Below are positions 28,044 through 36,563 of a DNA stretch of 64,000 bases, in pieces (the first letter of the stretch is position 1; each line of letters begins with the position of its first letter). The notes under the pieces are model-generated. The model worked only from the letters and a program-made list of their open reading frames with translations. It had not been told where the DNA came from and did no database searches. The position numbers and the translations under genes are program-made. This stretch comes from Streptomyces filipinensis (GTDB lineage Bacteria > Actinomycetota > Actinomycetes > Streptomycetales > Streptomycetaceae): assembly GCF_014649495.1 (NCBI RefSeq), contig NZ_BMTD01000003.1, forward strand, positions 1 to 64,000. Direction: 5' to 3'.

Positions 28044-29645
28044 TCAGGGCATGAGCTGGTACTCCGGGAAGTTCCCGGGCAGCCGCTCCCCGGCCGGCCC
28101 CTGGGTCACGGCGCGCACCAGGAGCTCGCCGCCGACGAACGCGCCCCGCCAGGACGCGCCGAACCCGCCGAACAGCTCGTCGCGGTCGCCGCGGGAGCGG
28201 GGGACGCCGTGCCCGGTCTTGAAGGCGCGGATCTGCGGGGCGAGACGGTCGAAGGTGGCGCGGTCGTCCGTGGCGAGCGTGGCGACCAGCGCGCCGTTGG
28301 ACGCGTTCATGGCGGCCAGCAGCTCGGCCTCGGTGTCGACCAGGACGATCGTGTCGACGGGTCCGAAGGGTTCCGCGTGGTGCAGCGGGGAGGACGGCGG
28401 CGGGTTGAGCAGGGTGACCGGGTGGACGTAGGCGGAGGTGTCCTGGCCCGGCAGGAAACGGGTGCCGTCGGGCCGGCCGCGGTACAGCGGTACGGCGCCC
28501 CGGTCGACGGCCTCGGCGACCTGGTCGGTGAGCTCCTTGGCCTTGGCCGCGTTGATCAGCGGGCCGTAGTCCAGCTCGGGCAGCGGGTCGGCGGGGTCGG
28601 CGACCGCGAGGGGGTGGCCGACGCGGACGGAGCGGACCGCGGGCAGGTAGGCCGCCAGGAACGCGTCGAAGAGGGAGCGCTGGACGACGAAACGCGGGTA
28701 GGCGGTACAGCGCTGTTTCCCGTAGTCGAAGAGCCCGGGGATCACGGCGGTCAGCCGCTCCCAGCCGGAGAAGTCCCAGACACCCCAGGTGTTGAGCCCC
28801 TCCTGCTCCAGGATGTGCCGTGTGCCGAGACCGGCGACGGCGGTGGCGACGTCGGCGCCGGTGTCCCGGCCGCCGACGAAGGACACACAGCCGATCTCGG
28901 GGGCCCGCACCAGCGCCTGGTTCAGCTCACGCCCGCTGCCACCGACCAGCGTGACGGGCACCCCCTCGCGCGCGGCCAGCGCCATGGCGAGGGTGAGGCA
29001 TGCCGCACCGCCGTCGGTCGGTGTCTTGGCGATGACGGCGTTGCCCGCCAGTGCCTGCACGAGGGCGGCGTGCACGAGCACGCTCATCGGATAGTTCCAG
29101 CTGGCGATGTTGGACACGGGTCCGTCGAGCGCGCTGCGGCCGGCGAGCATGGGCTCGATGCCGTCGACGTACCAGCGCACGCCCTCGATCGCCCGGTCCA
29201 CGTCCGCGAGGGCGAGCCGCCAGGGTTTGCCGATCTCCCAGACGAGCAGCAGGGCGAGCAGCTCGCGGTGCGCGGTGAGCGCGTCCAGGGTGGCGGCGAT
29301 CCGCGCCCGCCGTTCGGGCAGCGGGGTGTGCCGCCAGGCGCGGTGCTGGTCGAGCGCGGCGCGCACGGCCTCCTGGGCGACGGTGCCGTCGAGACGAGGG
29401 GCGCCGGCGATCGGGCTGCCGTCGACCGGGGTGGTCGCCGGGAGCGTGCGCCCGTCGGGCCGCCAGTCGCCGCCCCGCAGGGTGAGGACGCGGTCGTCCC
29501 GGAAGGCCTCGGGCGCGGCGGCGAGGCAGCGCCGCCAGGCGTCGGCGTAGGCCGTACCGGGTTTCAGGAGCGCGGGGGCGGAGGGCGGGGGGCTCGCGGG
29601 CAGCGGGTTCGGGAGCAGGGGGTCGGGGGTGAGGGTGGGTGCCAT
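28044..29645 (-). CDS. Aldehyde dehydrogenase family protein
   Basis: A 533-residue ALDH-superfamily enzyme. The cofactor region is IASWNYPMSVLVHAALVQAL then GNAVIAKTPTDGG; the catalytic general base is in HILEQEGLNTWG and the nucleophile Cys in DYGKQRCTAYPRFVV. A C-terminal FGPVDTIVLVD segment is normal for the fold. The N-terminus (residues 1-30) is Pro-rich and unconserved. The glycine-rich box is FVGGRDTG. It is related to phenylacetaldehyde/long-chain ALDH groups; the aldehyde is unknown. A CGGAG seven bases before the ATG supports the start. It is a single gene, with a decayed sucD fragment upstream. Confidence 0.85.
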   Translation of the reverse strand: MAPTLTPDPLLPNPLPASPPPSAPALLKPGTAYADAWRRCLAAAPEAFRDDRVLTLRGGDWRPDGRTLPATTPVDGSPIAGAPRLDGTVAQEAVRAALDQHRAWRHTPLPERRARIAATLDALTAHRELLALLLVWEIGKPWRLALADVDRAIEGVRWYVDGIEPMLAGRSALDGPVSNIASWNYPMSVLVHAALVQALAGNAVIAKTPTDGGAACLTLAMALAAREGVPVTLVGGSGRELNQALVRAPEIGCVSFVGGRDTGADVATAVAGLGTRHILEQEGLNTWGVWDFSGWERLTAVIPGLFDYGKQRCTAYPRFVVQRSLFDAFLAAYLPAVRSVRVGHPLAVADPADPLPELDYGPLINAAKAKELTDQVAEAVDRGAVPLYRGRPDGTRFLPGQDTSAYVHPVTLLNPPPSSPLHHAEPFGPVDTIVLVDTEAELLAAMNASNGALVATLATDDRATFDRLAPQIRAFKTGHGVPRSRGDRDELFGGFGASWRGAFVGGELLVRAVTQGPAGERLPGNFPEYQLMP

Positions 29646-30026
29646 ACGTCAGCTCCGCTCTCGGTGCACGGTCGGGGCGGGTGGGGTCGGGGCGGTGGGA
29701 CGGACGGATCGAGGTGGCTGGGGGGCGAGGTGCGGTGGGGCGGGACGGATCCGGAAAGCACGGCGGGGTGCCGGGAACGGTCCGGCCGGCACCACGTGTC
29801 GCGCTCGCGCTCGCCTCGCACGGGCCCGGATCGGCCGCACGGGCCGTTCCGCGCCCTCGGCCGGCGGCACTCCGCCACGGCACGACCGCGCCCGCCCCGC
29901 ACGACCGCGCCCGCCCCGCACGGCCGCGGAGCCTCGGCCCGGGCTGCCCGGACCCTCGGTGGCACCGCCTCACGTGGGCGCGGTCGCCCCGCACGCAGGC
30001 GGATCGGCCGCGCGGGTCGGGTCGCG

Positions 30027-30200
30027 TCAGCCGCCGCCGAGGGTGTCCATGCCCAGCCGGGCCGTCTCGGCCGGGGTACGGCCGGCCGCCGGCGGCCTCC
30101 AGGGGCCCCCTGCTCGAGGCGGGCGGTGCCGGCGGAACCGGAGACGATCGCGCCGGCGTGGCCCACGGTGCGGCCGTCGCAATCGGTGAACCAGCCGATG
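30027..30200 (-). pseudogene. Fragment of succinyl-CoA ligase alpha subunit (sucD), frameshifted
   Basis: The minus strand carries VGHAGAIVSGSAGTA, the active-histidine-loop sequence found near the C-terminus of SucD, and, in a different frame, AAGRTPAETARLGMDTLGGG, resembling the SucD C-terminus (normally ...GKTPSETARLM). The rest of the gene and sucC are absent. The two parts are joined by a frameshift and a small deletion, so this is a decayed 3' fragment about 170 bp long inside a 740-bp gap (29646-30389). The remainder of the gap (29646-30026) is repetitive GC-rich sequence without a gene. Confidence 0.65.
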
Positions 30201-30389
30201 TGGCCGACGCCGCCGGCCGGCGGCGTGTCGAGGGCGGCGGCGGTCATCGCGCTGCCGTCGCGCCGGCCGGGCCGGGACAGGACGGGCCCGCCGTCGCGGC
30301 ACCGCGGATCCGGCCGGCGGCCTGAGCAAGGCTGCGCGGACGCTCCCCCTCTACGATCTGCTCAGCGATCGCCGGAGGGGGAACACCGC

Positions 30390-31598
30390 ATGCACATCAC
30401 GCCGTTGGAGACGCCGCCGCCGGAGGGAACGGCCGGGGAGCCAGGACGCCGGGTCACCACGCTGGAACTCTTCTTCGACCTCGTCTTCGTCTTCACGCTC
30501 ACCCAGCTCACCGTGCTGCTGGCCCACGACCTGTCCCCCGCCACCGCCGGCCGGGTGGCACTGATCCTCGTCGTGCTGTTCTGGATGTACGGCGCCTACG
30601 CCTACCTCACCAACCAGGTGCCGCCCGACCGTCCCTCCCGGCGACTGCTGCTGATGCTCGGCATGGCCGGGTTCCTGGTGTGCGCGCTGGCCATCCCCCG
30701 GGTGTTCGAGGACACGGGCGTGGTCTTCGGTCTCGGATTCCTGCTGGTGGTGGTCGTCCACACGGCCCTGTACACCCGCGGCCACGGCTGGGACTCCGTC
30801 TGGTACGGCGTCCCCAACGCGCTCGCGGCCCTGTCGGTGACCGCCGCGGGGCTCTTCGGCGGTCTCGCGGCGGACGGCCTGTGGCTGCTCGCGATCGTCC
30901 TGCAGTTCGTGACGCCGCTGGTGGCCGAGCACGGCCCGGGCCGCAGGGACGGGCGCGGTGCGGCGGTGCTCAGGGTGCAGCTGGGCGACCTGGACCCGGC
31001 GCATTTCGTGGAGCGGCACGGGCTGCTGCTGATCATCGCCTTCGGGGAGTCGGTGGTCTCCATCGGCGTCGGCATCGGTGATCTGCCGCTGACGCCGGGG
31101 CTGTTCTGCGGCGCGTTCCTGGCACTGGCCCTGTCGGTCGCGCTGTGGTGGACGTACTTCGTGCGGGACGAGGAGGCGGCCGAGGCGGCGTTCCGGGCGA
31201 CACCGCCGCCGGCCCGCTGGCGGCTGGCGATGAACGCGTACTACTACGCCTTCCTGCCGATGCTGCTCGGCATCGCCTGTCTCGCGGCCGGCCTCAAGAG
31301 GACCCTCGGGCATCTCACCCAGCACCCACACACCGGGCCCGCGTTGGCGCTCGCGGGCGGGGTGGCGCTGTTCCTGGTGGGCGACGCGGCCTTCCGTACG
31401 GCCCTGCGGCTGCGGCCGGTTCGCCACCGGGCGGCCGGTGCCGTGCTCGCCCTGGCCACCGCCGCGGCCGGCGTCCGCCTGCCGGTCTACGGCGAACTCC
31501 TGCTGCTGGTGGCCGTGTTGGTCGGGATGCTGGCGGTGGAGGCCCGGTCCTGCGCGGCGTCTTTGCCGGTGGAAGAGGCGGTGGACGAGCCGGTGTGA
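30390..31598 (+). CDS. Low temperature requirement A (LtrA) family membrane protein
   Basis: A 402-residue membrane protein with the LtrA N-terminal signature TTLELFFDLVFVFTLTQL (residues 23-40) and about 10-11 helices. The second family landmark is the HFVERHGLLLIIAFGESVVSIG segment, with the conserved E-R-H and GES. The family is widespread in actinomycetes; a precise function is not established (named from a Listeria cold-growth phenotype). The ATG at 30390 has GGAGGGG nine bases upstream. It converges on the GntR gene with stop codons directly adjacent, so no terminator separates them. Confidence 0.85.
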   Translation: MHITPLETPPPEGTAGEPGRRVTTLELFFDLVFVFTLTQLTVLLAHDLSPATAGRVALILVVLFWMYGAYAYLTNQVPPDRPSRRLLLMLGMAGFLVCALAIPRVFEDTGVVFGLGFLLVVVVHTALYTRGHGWDSVWYGVPNALAALSVTAAGLFGGLAADGLWLLAIVLQFVTPLVAEHGPGRRDGRGAAVLRVQLGDLDPAHFVERHGLLLIIAFGESVVSIGVGIGDLPLTPGLFCGAFLALALSVALWWTYFVRDEEAAEAAFRATPPPARWRLAMNAYYYAFLPMLLGIACLAAGLKRTLGHLTQHPHTGPALALAGGVALFLVGDAAFRTALRLRPVRHRAAGAVLALATAAAGVRLPVYGELLLLVAVLVGMLAVEARSCAASLPVEEAVDEPV

Positions 31599-32276
31599 TC
31601 AGGAGCCGTCGTGCTCGTGGTGGGAGCGGCGGGTGTGTTCGATGTGCTCGCGCATCAGATGGGCTGCCCTCGGCGGGTCGTTGTGGAGGATCGCGAGGAT
31701 CAGTTCCCGGTGCTCGACCCACGACTGGCGGCCGCGCTGCCGGGCCACCGGGGCGTGGTACCAGCGCACCCGCCGCTCCACCTGGGCGGCGAGCTCGGCG
31801 AGGACCGCGTTGCCCGACAGTTCCACGACCTTGGCGTGGAAGGCCGCGTTGAGGGCGACGACGCGGTCCGCGTCGTCGGCGGCGACGGCCTTCTCCCCCT
31901 CGGCGCACAGCTCGTCCAGCACGGCGATCCCCGGGGCGTCCGCGTGGACGGCCGCCAGCCGGGCCGCCTCCGCCTCCAGCAGGGTGCGGACCGTGAGCAG
32001 CTGGTCGGCCTCCTCCTCGGTCGGCTGGTGCACGAACGCGCCCTGGGCGGGCCGCAGATCGACCCAGCCCTCGGTGTTCAGGCGCTGCAGCGCCTCGCGC
32101 ACCGGCTGCCGGGAGACACCGAGGTGCCCGGCGAGTTCGCTCTCGACCAGATGCTGGCCGGGCTGCAGGGCGCGGGTGGTGATCAGTTCCAGCAGCGCCT
32201 CGTAGACGCGCTCGCGCAGTGGTCCGGGGCGTTCCAGCCTGGGCACAGCCCCGTGCGGCAGTCCGGTCGACAACAT
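31599..32276 (-). CDS. GntR family regulator, FCD (FadR) subfamily
   Basis: A 225-residue regulator. The winged-helix domain (residues ~15-80) has LRERVYEALLELITTRALQPG and HLGVSRQPVREALQRLNTEGWVDLRPAQGAFV. The FCD domain (~95-215) has the metal-binding His residues in FHAKVVELSGN, EHRELILAIL and MREHIEHT. FCD regulators usually sense organic acids. The ATG at 32276 has AGGAGGGGG at the right distance; a longer reading would include the promoter. Upstream, TTGTC repeats at 32345, 32352 and 32369 and GTCTACAGTCTAC at 32355-32367 may be its operator. The upstream gene on the same strand is the FabH paralogue. Confidence 0.88.
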   Translation of the reverse strand: MLSTGLPHGAVPRLERPGPLRERVYEALLELITTRALQPGQHLVESELAGHLGVSRQPVREALQRLNTEGWVDLRPAQGAFVHQPTEEEADQLLTVRTLLEAEAARLAAVHADAPGIAVLDELCAEGEKAVAADDADRVVALNAAFHAKVVELSGNAVLAELAAQVERRVRWYHAPVARQRGRQSWVEHRELILAILHNDPPRAAHLMREHIEHTRRSHHEHDGS

Positions 32277-32439
32277 CGCGTTCCCCCTCCTGAGCAGGTC
32301 CGGCGCGTGGACGCTGGACGCTCCGTCGGATTGCTCCGTATCGATTGTCTTTTGTCTACAGTCTACGGTTGTCCACATCCACGGTGGGTGAACTCCAGGG
32401 CCGGTGCGCACGGTTCGTTCACTCACGGGCAGCGTCCGC

Positions 32440-33387
32440 TCACGGGCAGCGTACGACCTGTCCCGCGTACGAGAGGTTGCCGCCGAAGCCGAACAGCAGC
32501 ACGGGGTCGCCGGTGCTGAGCGCTCCCTGCTCGATCAGCTTGGAGAACGCGAGCGGGACACTGGCGGCCGAGGTGTTGCCGGATTCGGTGACATCGCGGG
32601 CGACCACCGCGTTGACGGCGCCGAGCTTCACCGCGAGCGGTTCGATGATGCGCAGGTTGGCCTGGTGCAGGACGACACCGGCGAGGTCCTCCGGGGCCAG
32701 GCCGGCCTTCTCGCAGGCGCGGTGCGCGATGGCCGGCAGCTGGGTGGTGGCCCAGCGGTACACGCTCTGCCCCTCCTGCGCGAACCGCGGCGGGGTGCCC
32801 TCGATCCGTACCGCGTGCCCCATCTCCGGTACCGATCCCCACAGCACCGGCCCGATCCCCGGCTCCTCTCCCGGCGCGCAGGCCTCGACGACGGCGGCCC
32901 CGGCGCCGTCCCCGACGAGGACGCAGGTGCTGCGGTCGCTCCAGTCGGTGACGTCGGACATCTTGTCGGCCCCGATGACGAGCGCCCGGCCGGCCGCTCC
33001 GGCCCGGACGGTGTGGTCCGCGGTGGCCAGCGCGTGTGTGAAGCCTGCGCACACCACGTTGACGTCCATCGCGGCCGGCTGCGGGATGCCGAGCCGGGCC
33101 GCGACCCGGGCGGCGGTGTTCGGGGAACGGTCGATCGCCGTGGAGGTGGCGACCAGCACCAGGTCGATGTCGCCGGGGGTCAGACCTGCGGCGGCGAGGG
33201 CCTTGGCGGCGGCGTGCGCGGCCAGCTCGTCGACCGGCTCGTCGGGGCCGGCGATGTGCCGGGTCCTGATGCCGACCCGGCTGCGGATCCACTCGTCACT
33301 CGTGTCGACCAGGCCCGCCAGGTCCTCGTTGGTGAGCACCCGGGCGGGCTGGTAGTGACCGATGGCGGCGATGCGCGAGCCGTTCAT
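32440..33387 (-). CDS. 3-oxoacyl-ACP synthase III (KAS III / FabH) paralogue
   Basis: A 315-residue condensing enzyme of the thiolase fold. The catalytic triad is visible: Cys in VNVVCAGFTHAL (near residue 112), His in VVLHQANLRII and Asn in GNTSAAS. The N-terminus IAAIGHYQPARVLTNEDLA and DEWIRSRVGIRTRHIA are typical of FabH. It lacks neighbouring fabD/acpP/fabF genes, so it is an extra copy rather than the primary fatty acid initiator. It may make branched or small acyl starters, or serve another condensation. Followed downstream on the same strand by the GntR gene with 163 bp between. Confidence 0.88.
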   Translation of the reverse strand: MNGSRIAAIGHYQPARVLTNEDLAGLVDTSDEWIRSRVGIRTRHIAGPDEPVDELAAHAAAKALAAAGLTPGDIDLVLVATSTAIDRSPNTAARVAARLGIPQPAAMDVNVVCAGFTHALATADHTVRAGAAGRALVIGADKMSDVTDWSDRSTCVLVGDGAGAAVVEACAPGEEPGIGPVLWGSVPEMGHAVRIEGTPPRFAQEGQSVYRWATTQLPAIAHRACEKAGLAPEDLAGVVLHQANLRIIEPLAVKLGAVNAVVARDVTESGNTSAASVPLAFSKLIEQGALSTGDPVLLFGFGGNLSYAGQVVRCP

Positions 33388-33523
33388 GGCGAAGGTCCCT
33401 CGTTTCCGTCGTAGCGGGATCCACCAGTCTGATCAGTGACCGGCGAGTACGACGGCAGGTGATGCCACAGGAATCAGGCGCCCGGGTTGTCGGCTTCGCT
33501 CAGCACCTCGAAGGCCCGTGCCC

Positions 33524-33652
33524 TCATCCCGTGAACAGCTGGGTCGCCTTGTGCACGAGTTCGTACACCCCGTACGCGAGGGGTGCCGCGACCCACAGCC
33601 AGGCGAGGGTGATCAGGCCCCGGCGGTTAGGCGGGCTGCTGTCGCTGGGCAT
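33524..33652 (-). CDS. MFS transporter small subunit-like protein (42 residues)
   Basis: A 42-codon gene on the minus strand: PSDSSPPNRRGLITLAWLWV, then one hydrophobic helix ending near YGVYELVHKATQLFTG. It overlaps the 3' end of the oxalate/formate-type MFS gene by 26 bp in another frame, so translation is probably coupled. Small single-helix proteins encoded right after OFA-family MFS genes are annotated in actinobacteria as 'MFS transporter small subunit'; that label is from memory. The role, assembly or stability of the carrier, is inference. Easily missed because of its size. Confidence 0.65.
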   Translation of the reverse strand: MPSDSSPPNRRGLITLAWLWVAAPLAYGVYELVHKATQLFTG

Positions 33653-34970
33653 CTGCGGCCTCCCTGGGGGCGGGGACGTGATGGCGGGCGTGGACGGGAC
33701 GGACGAGTTCGTTGGCGACGAAGCCGACGACGAGCAGGCCGATCATGATGCCGAACGACAGCCCGTACAGCGACGAGCCGTGCTTGCCGGCCTCCTTCTG
33801 CCGGTCGGCGATCCAGTTGACGATCAGCGGGCCGAGCACGCCGGCCGTGGACCAGGCGGTGAGCAGCCGGCCGTGGATGGCCCCGACCTGGTAGGTGCCG
33901 AAGAGGTCCTTCAGATAGGCGGGGACGGTCGCGAAGCCGCCGCCGTAGAAGGAGAGGATCACCAGGGCGCACAGGACGAACAGCGGCTTGGACGCGTCCC
34001 CGAACAGGGCGATGAGCAGGTACATCAGTGCGCCGACGCCCAGGTAGAGGCGGTAGATGTTCTTGCGTCCGATCAGGTCGGAGGTGGACGACCAGCCGAT
34101 GCGGCCGGCCATGTTGGCGGCGGACAGCAGGGCGACGAACCCGGCGGCCGCGGAGGCCGACACCGGCGCGGAACTGTCGGCGAAGAAGTCCGTGATCATC
34201 GGTGCGGCCTTCTCCAGGATGCCGATGCCGGCGGTCACGTTCATGCAGAGCACGATCCACAGGCACCAGAACTGCGGGGTGCGCACCGCGCCGCGCGCGG
34301 AGACCTGCACCCCTTCGAGGTCGCTCGGCCCGCTCGGCCCGCTCGCCGTGCCGCCGCCGTCCCCGGTGCGCGGCACACGGACCAGGAGCACGCCGAGGGT
34401 CATGAAGACGGCGTACGAGAGCCCGTGCACCAGGAAGGCGAGGGCGATGCCATCGTTGTCACCGCCGAAGGACGCGAGCATCTGCGCGGACCAGGGCGAG
34501 GCGATCAGCGCGCCGCCGCCGAAGCCCATGATGGCGATCCCGGTGGCCATGCCGGGCCGGTCCGGGAACCACTTGATCAGGGTGGAGACGGGTGAGATGT
34601 ACCCGATGCCGAGGCCGATCCCGCCGACGAAGCCGTAGCCGAGGACGATCAGCCAGTACTGCCTGGTCCCGGCCCCGAGCGCGGAGAGCAGGAAGCCGGC
34701 GCAGAAGCAGACGAGGGCGACGGTCATCGCCCAGCGCGGTCCGTTGCGCTCGACGAGCGTGCCGCCGAACGCGGCCGACAGCCCGAGCATCACGATGGCC
34801 AGCTGGAAGGGCAGCGCGCTCTGGGTGCCGTCGAGGTGCAGGGCGGCTTCCAGGGGCGGCTTGAACACGCTCCAGGCGTAGGCCTGGCCGATGGACAGGT
34901 GGACGGAGAGGGCGGCGGGCGGGACGAGCCAGCGGCTCCAGCCCGCGGGGGCGACAGGGGGGCTGCTCAT
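33627..34970 (-). CDS. OFA (oxalate/formate antiporter) family MFS transporter
   Basis: A 447-residue, 12-helix MFS protein. It begins with SVHLSIGQAYAWSVFKPPLE, the OFA helix-1 signature, and has GLGIGYISPVSTLIKWFPDR (helix 4/5) and GFGGGALIASPW. In the second half DFFADSSAPVSASAAAG and the motif A-like GRIGWSSTSDLIGRKN are seen. OFA carriers move small carboxylates such as oxalate/formate or lactate. Its divergent neighbour is fdhD, needed to activate formate dehydrogenase, which fits formate or oxalate. No Shine-Dalgarno is clear before the ATG at 34970. A 42-residue partner overlaps its 3' end. Confidence 0.87.
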   Translation of the reverse strand: MSSPPVAPAGWSRWLVPPAALSVHLSIGQAYAWSVFKPPLEAALHLDGTQSALPFQLAIVMLGLSAAFGGTLVERNGPRWAMTVALVCFCAGFLLSALGAGTRQYWLIVLGYGFVGGIGLGIGYISPVSTLIKWFPDRPGMATGIAIMGFGGGALIASPWSAQMLASFGGDNDGIALAFLVHGLSYAVFMTLGVLLVRVPRTGDGGGTASGPSGPSDLEGVQVSARGAVRTPQFWCLWIVLCMNVTAGIGILEKAAPMITDFFADSSAPVSASAAAGFVALLSAANMAGRIGWSSTSDLIGRKNIYRLYLGVGALMYLLIALFGDASKPLFVLCALVILSFYGGGFATVPAYLKDLFGTYQVGAIHGRLLTAWSTAGVLGPLIVNWIADRQKEAGKHGSSLYGLSFGIMIGLLVVGFVANELVRPVHARHHVPAPREAADAQRQQPA

Positions 34971-35286
34971 GAGGCCGGACGGTACGGCGGGGCAGGGGGG
35001 TTGAGAAGGCGCGGCGTCGGCCGTATGCGATGAACGGTAGGCGGAATGCGGTAGGCGGTCGACGCGCGGGCGGCGGGTGCCGGGGACGGGCCTCGGCAGA
35101 AAGAGACCACCCACGGTGTGCGCGTAGCGCGGAGGGGGTGGAGTGGGCTGCAGCCTCACGGTCCATGTGCAGGACAATGAGATCGTGAGGTCACCTCGTC
35201 GCACGAGAACCCGGTGGCCCACGGCAATCTCCGCATCAAGGGCCGTTTCGGCCACCAGCACGTACAGAACCGGGGCTGATCAGGAC
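34971..35286. other. 316-bp divergent promoter region
   Basis: Lies between the OFA transporter and fdhD. It must hold both promoters. No palindrome or RNA element stands out; a plus-strand frame open from 35143 merges with fdhD but lacks coding character before 35287. Confidence 0.5.
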
Positions 35287-36135
35287 ATGGGACGAGTCAC
35301 GGAACGACGCAAGGTCCTGCGCATCCGGGACGGGGCGGTCTCCACCCGGCCGGACACGCTGGTGGCTGAGGAACCCCTGGAGATCCGGCTGAACGGAAAG
35401 CCGCTGGCGATCACCATGCGCACGCCGGGCGACGACTTCGCGCTGGCGGCGGGGTTCCTGGTGAGCGAGGGCGTACTGGCGACTGCATACGATCTGCAGA
35501 ACATCGTCTACTGTGCCGGCGCGACGGTGGACGGCTCGAACACCTACAACGTCGTCGACGTGAGGACGGCGCCGGACGTCGCCCTGCCGGACTTCACCCT
35601 GGAGCGGAACGTCTACACGTCCTCCTCCTGCGGCCTGTGCGGCAAGGCCAGCCTGGACGCCGTGAGGACCACCGCCCGCTTCCCGATCGCCGACACGCCC
35701 CCGGTGCGGGTCACCCCGGGCCTGCTGGCGAGCCTGCCGGAGCGGCTGCGGGCGGCCCAGCGGGTCTTCGACCGGACCGGAGGCCTGCACGCGGCGGCCC
35801 TGTTCACCGAGGACGGGGAGCTGCTGGACATACGCGAGGACGTGGGCCGGCACAACGCGGTGGACAAGCTGGTGGGGCGCGCGCTGCAGAACGGCGGACT
35901 GCCGCTGTCGCGGACGGTCCTGCTCGTCTCCGGGCGGGCCTCGTTCGAGCTGGCGCAGAAGGCGGTGATGGCCGGCATCCCGGTGCTTGCGGCGGTGTCG
36001 GCGCCGTCGTCGCTGGCGGTGGACCTGGCCGCCGAGACGGGGCTGACCCTGGTGGGGTTCCTGCGGGGCAGCTCGATGAACGTGTACGCCGGTGAGGACC
36101 GCATCGCCCTGCAGGACGCGGCCGCCCAGGGCTGA
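35287..36135 (+). CDS. fdhD: Formate dehydrogenase accessory sulfurtransferase FdhD
   Basis: A 282-residue protein that passes sulfur to the molybdenum cofactor of formate dehydrogenase. The active-site loop is [14 protein letters not shown] (residues ~117-130) with the CxxC pair; the cofactor-binding region shows [36 protein letters not shown] and [13 protein letters not shown], all FdhD hallmarks. The ATG at 35287 is preceded by a modest AGGA. It is divergent from the OFA carrier. No formate dehydrogenase subunit is in the window. The final codons and the following 45 bp are duplicated in tandem at 36192-36261. Confidence 0.93.
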   Translation: MGRVTERRKVLRIRDGAVSTRPDTLVAEEPLEIRLNGKPLAITMRTPGDDFALAAGFLVSEGVLATAYDLQNIVYCAGATVDGSNTYNVVDVRTAPDVALPDFTLERNVYTSSSCGLCGKASLDAVRTTARFPIADTPPVRVTPGLLASLPERLRAAQRVFDRTGGLHAAALFTEDGELLDIREDVGRHNAVDKLVGRALQNGGLPLSRTVLLVSGRASFELAQKAVMAGIPVLAAVSAPSSLAVDLAAETGLTLVGFLRGSSMNVYAGEDRIALQDAAAQG

Positions 36136-36261
36136 GGTGTCCGCCCACGGCACGGCGGCCAGGCCCCGGCGGGCGCGGAGCGCCCCTCAGAACGCGGCCG
36201 CACAGGGCTGAGGTGTCCGCCCACGGCACCGCGGCGAGGCCCCGCCGGCGGGGAGCGCCCC
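36116..36261. repeat. Tandem duplication of the fdhD 3' end (about 70 bp, two copies)
   Basis: The stretch from ACGCGGCCGC at 36116 through the fdhD stop and the following GC-rich sequence to GAGCGCCCC recurs at 36192-36261 with a 76-bp period and a few mismatches. The second copy repeats the last codons and the stop codon. The rest of the gap to 36563 holds no recognised gene. Confidence 0.75.
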
Positions 36262-36563
36262 CTGCACCGCCGGGCCCCGTTGCAGCCGGGGGACGGCGTC
36301 GCGCCGGCGCGCGCCGTGACCAAGGCTGAGCAGCGACCGGCCACCCGAGCCGGCAGCGGGTGCGGGTTCGGCGTCGGCGGCCTGCAGGCGAGCGGTGCCC
36401 CGGCGGGGGGGCCGTTCCGGTCGTCCGCCCGGGCACCGCCGGTGGGGCGGACCGGGAGCCGGCGGATGGGGCGCAGGCGTGTCCGGAGCCGATGCGTGCG
36501 GCATGGGGGGACGGCACCCGGTCGATGGTGGTCGTGGGCGGGGCGGAACGCCGCTCCGCGCGG

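Noticed and set aside
29646..30026. Short frames and GC-rich repeats beside the sucD remnant
   Set aside because: Frames in all directions are rich in Arg/Pro/Ala without motifs; nothing supports a gene.
28209..30389. Long upstream extension of the LtrA reading frame
   Set aside because: It is antisense to the aldehyde dehydrogenase; LtrA homology and a good GGAGGGG site place the start at 30390.
32345..32373. GntR operator made of TTGTC repeats
   Set aside because: The repeats are direct rather than symmetric and differ from known FCD sites, so I mention them only in the gene entry.
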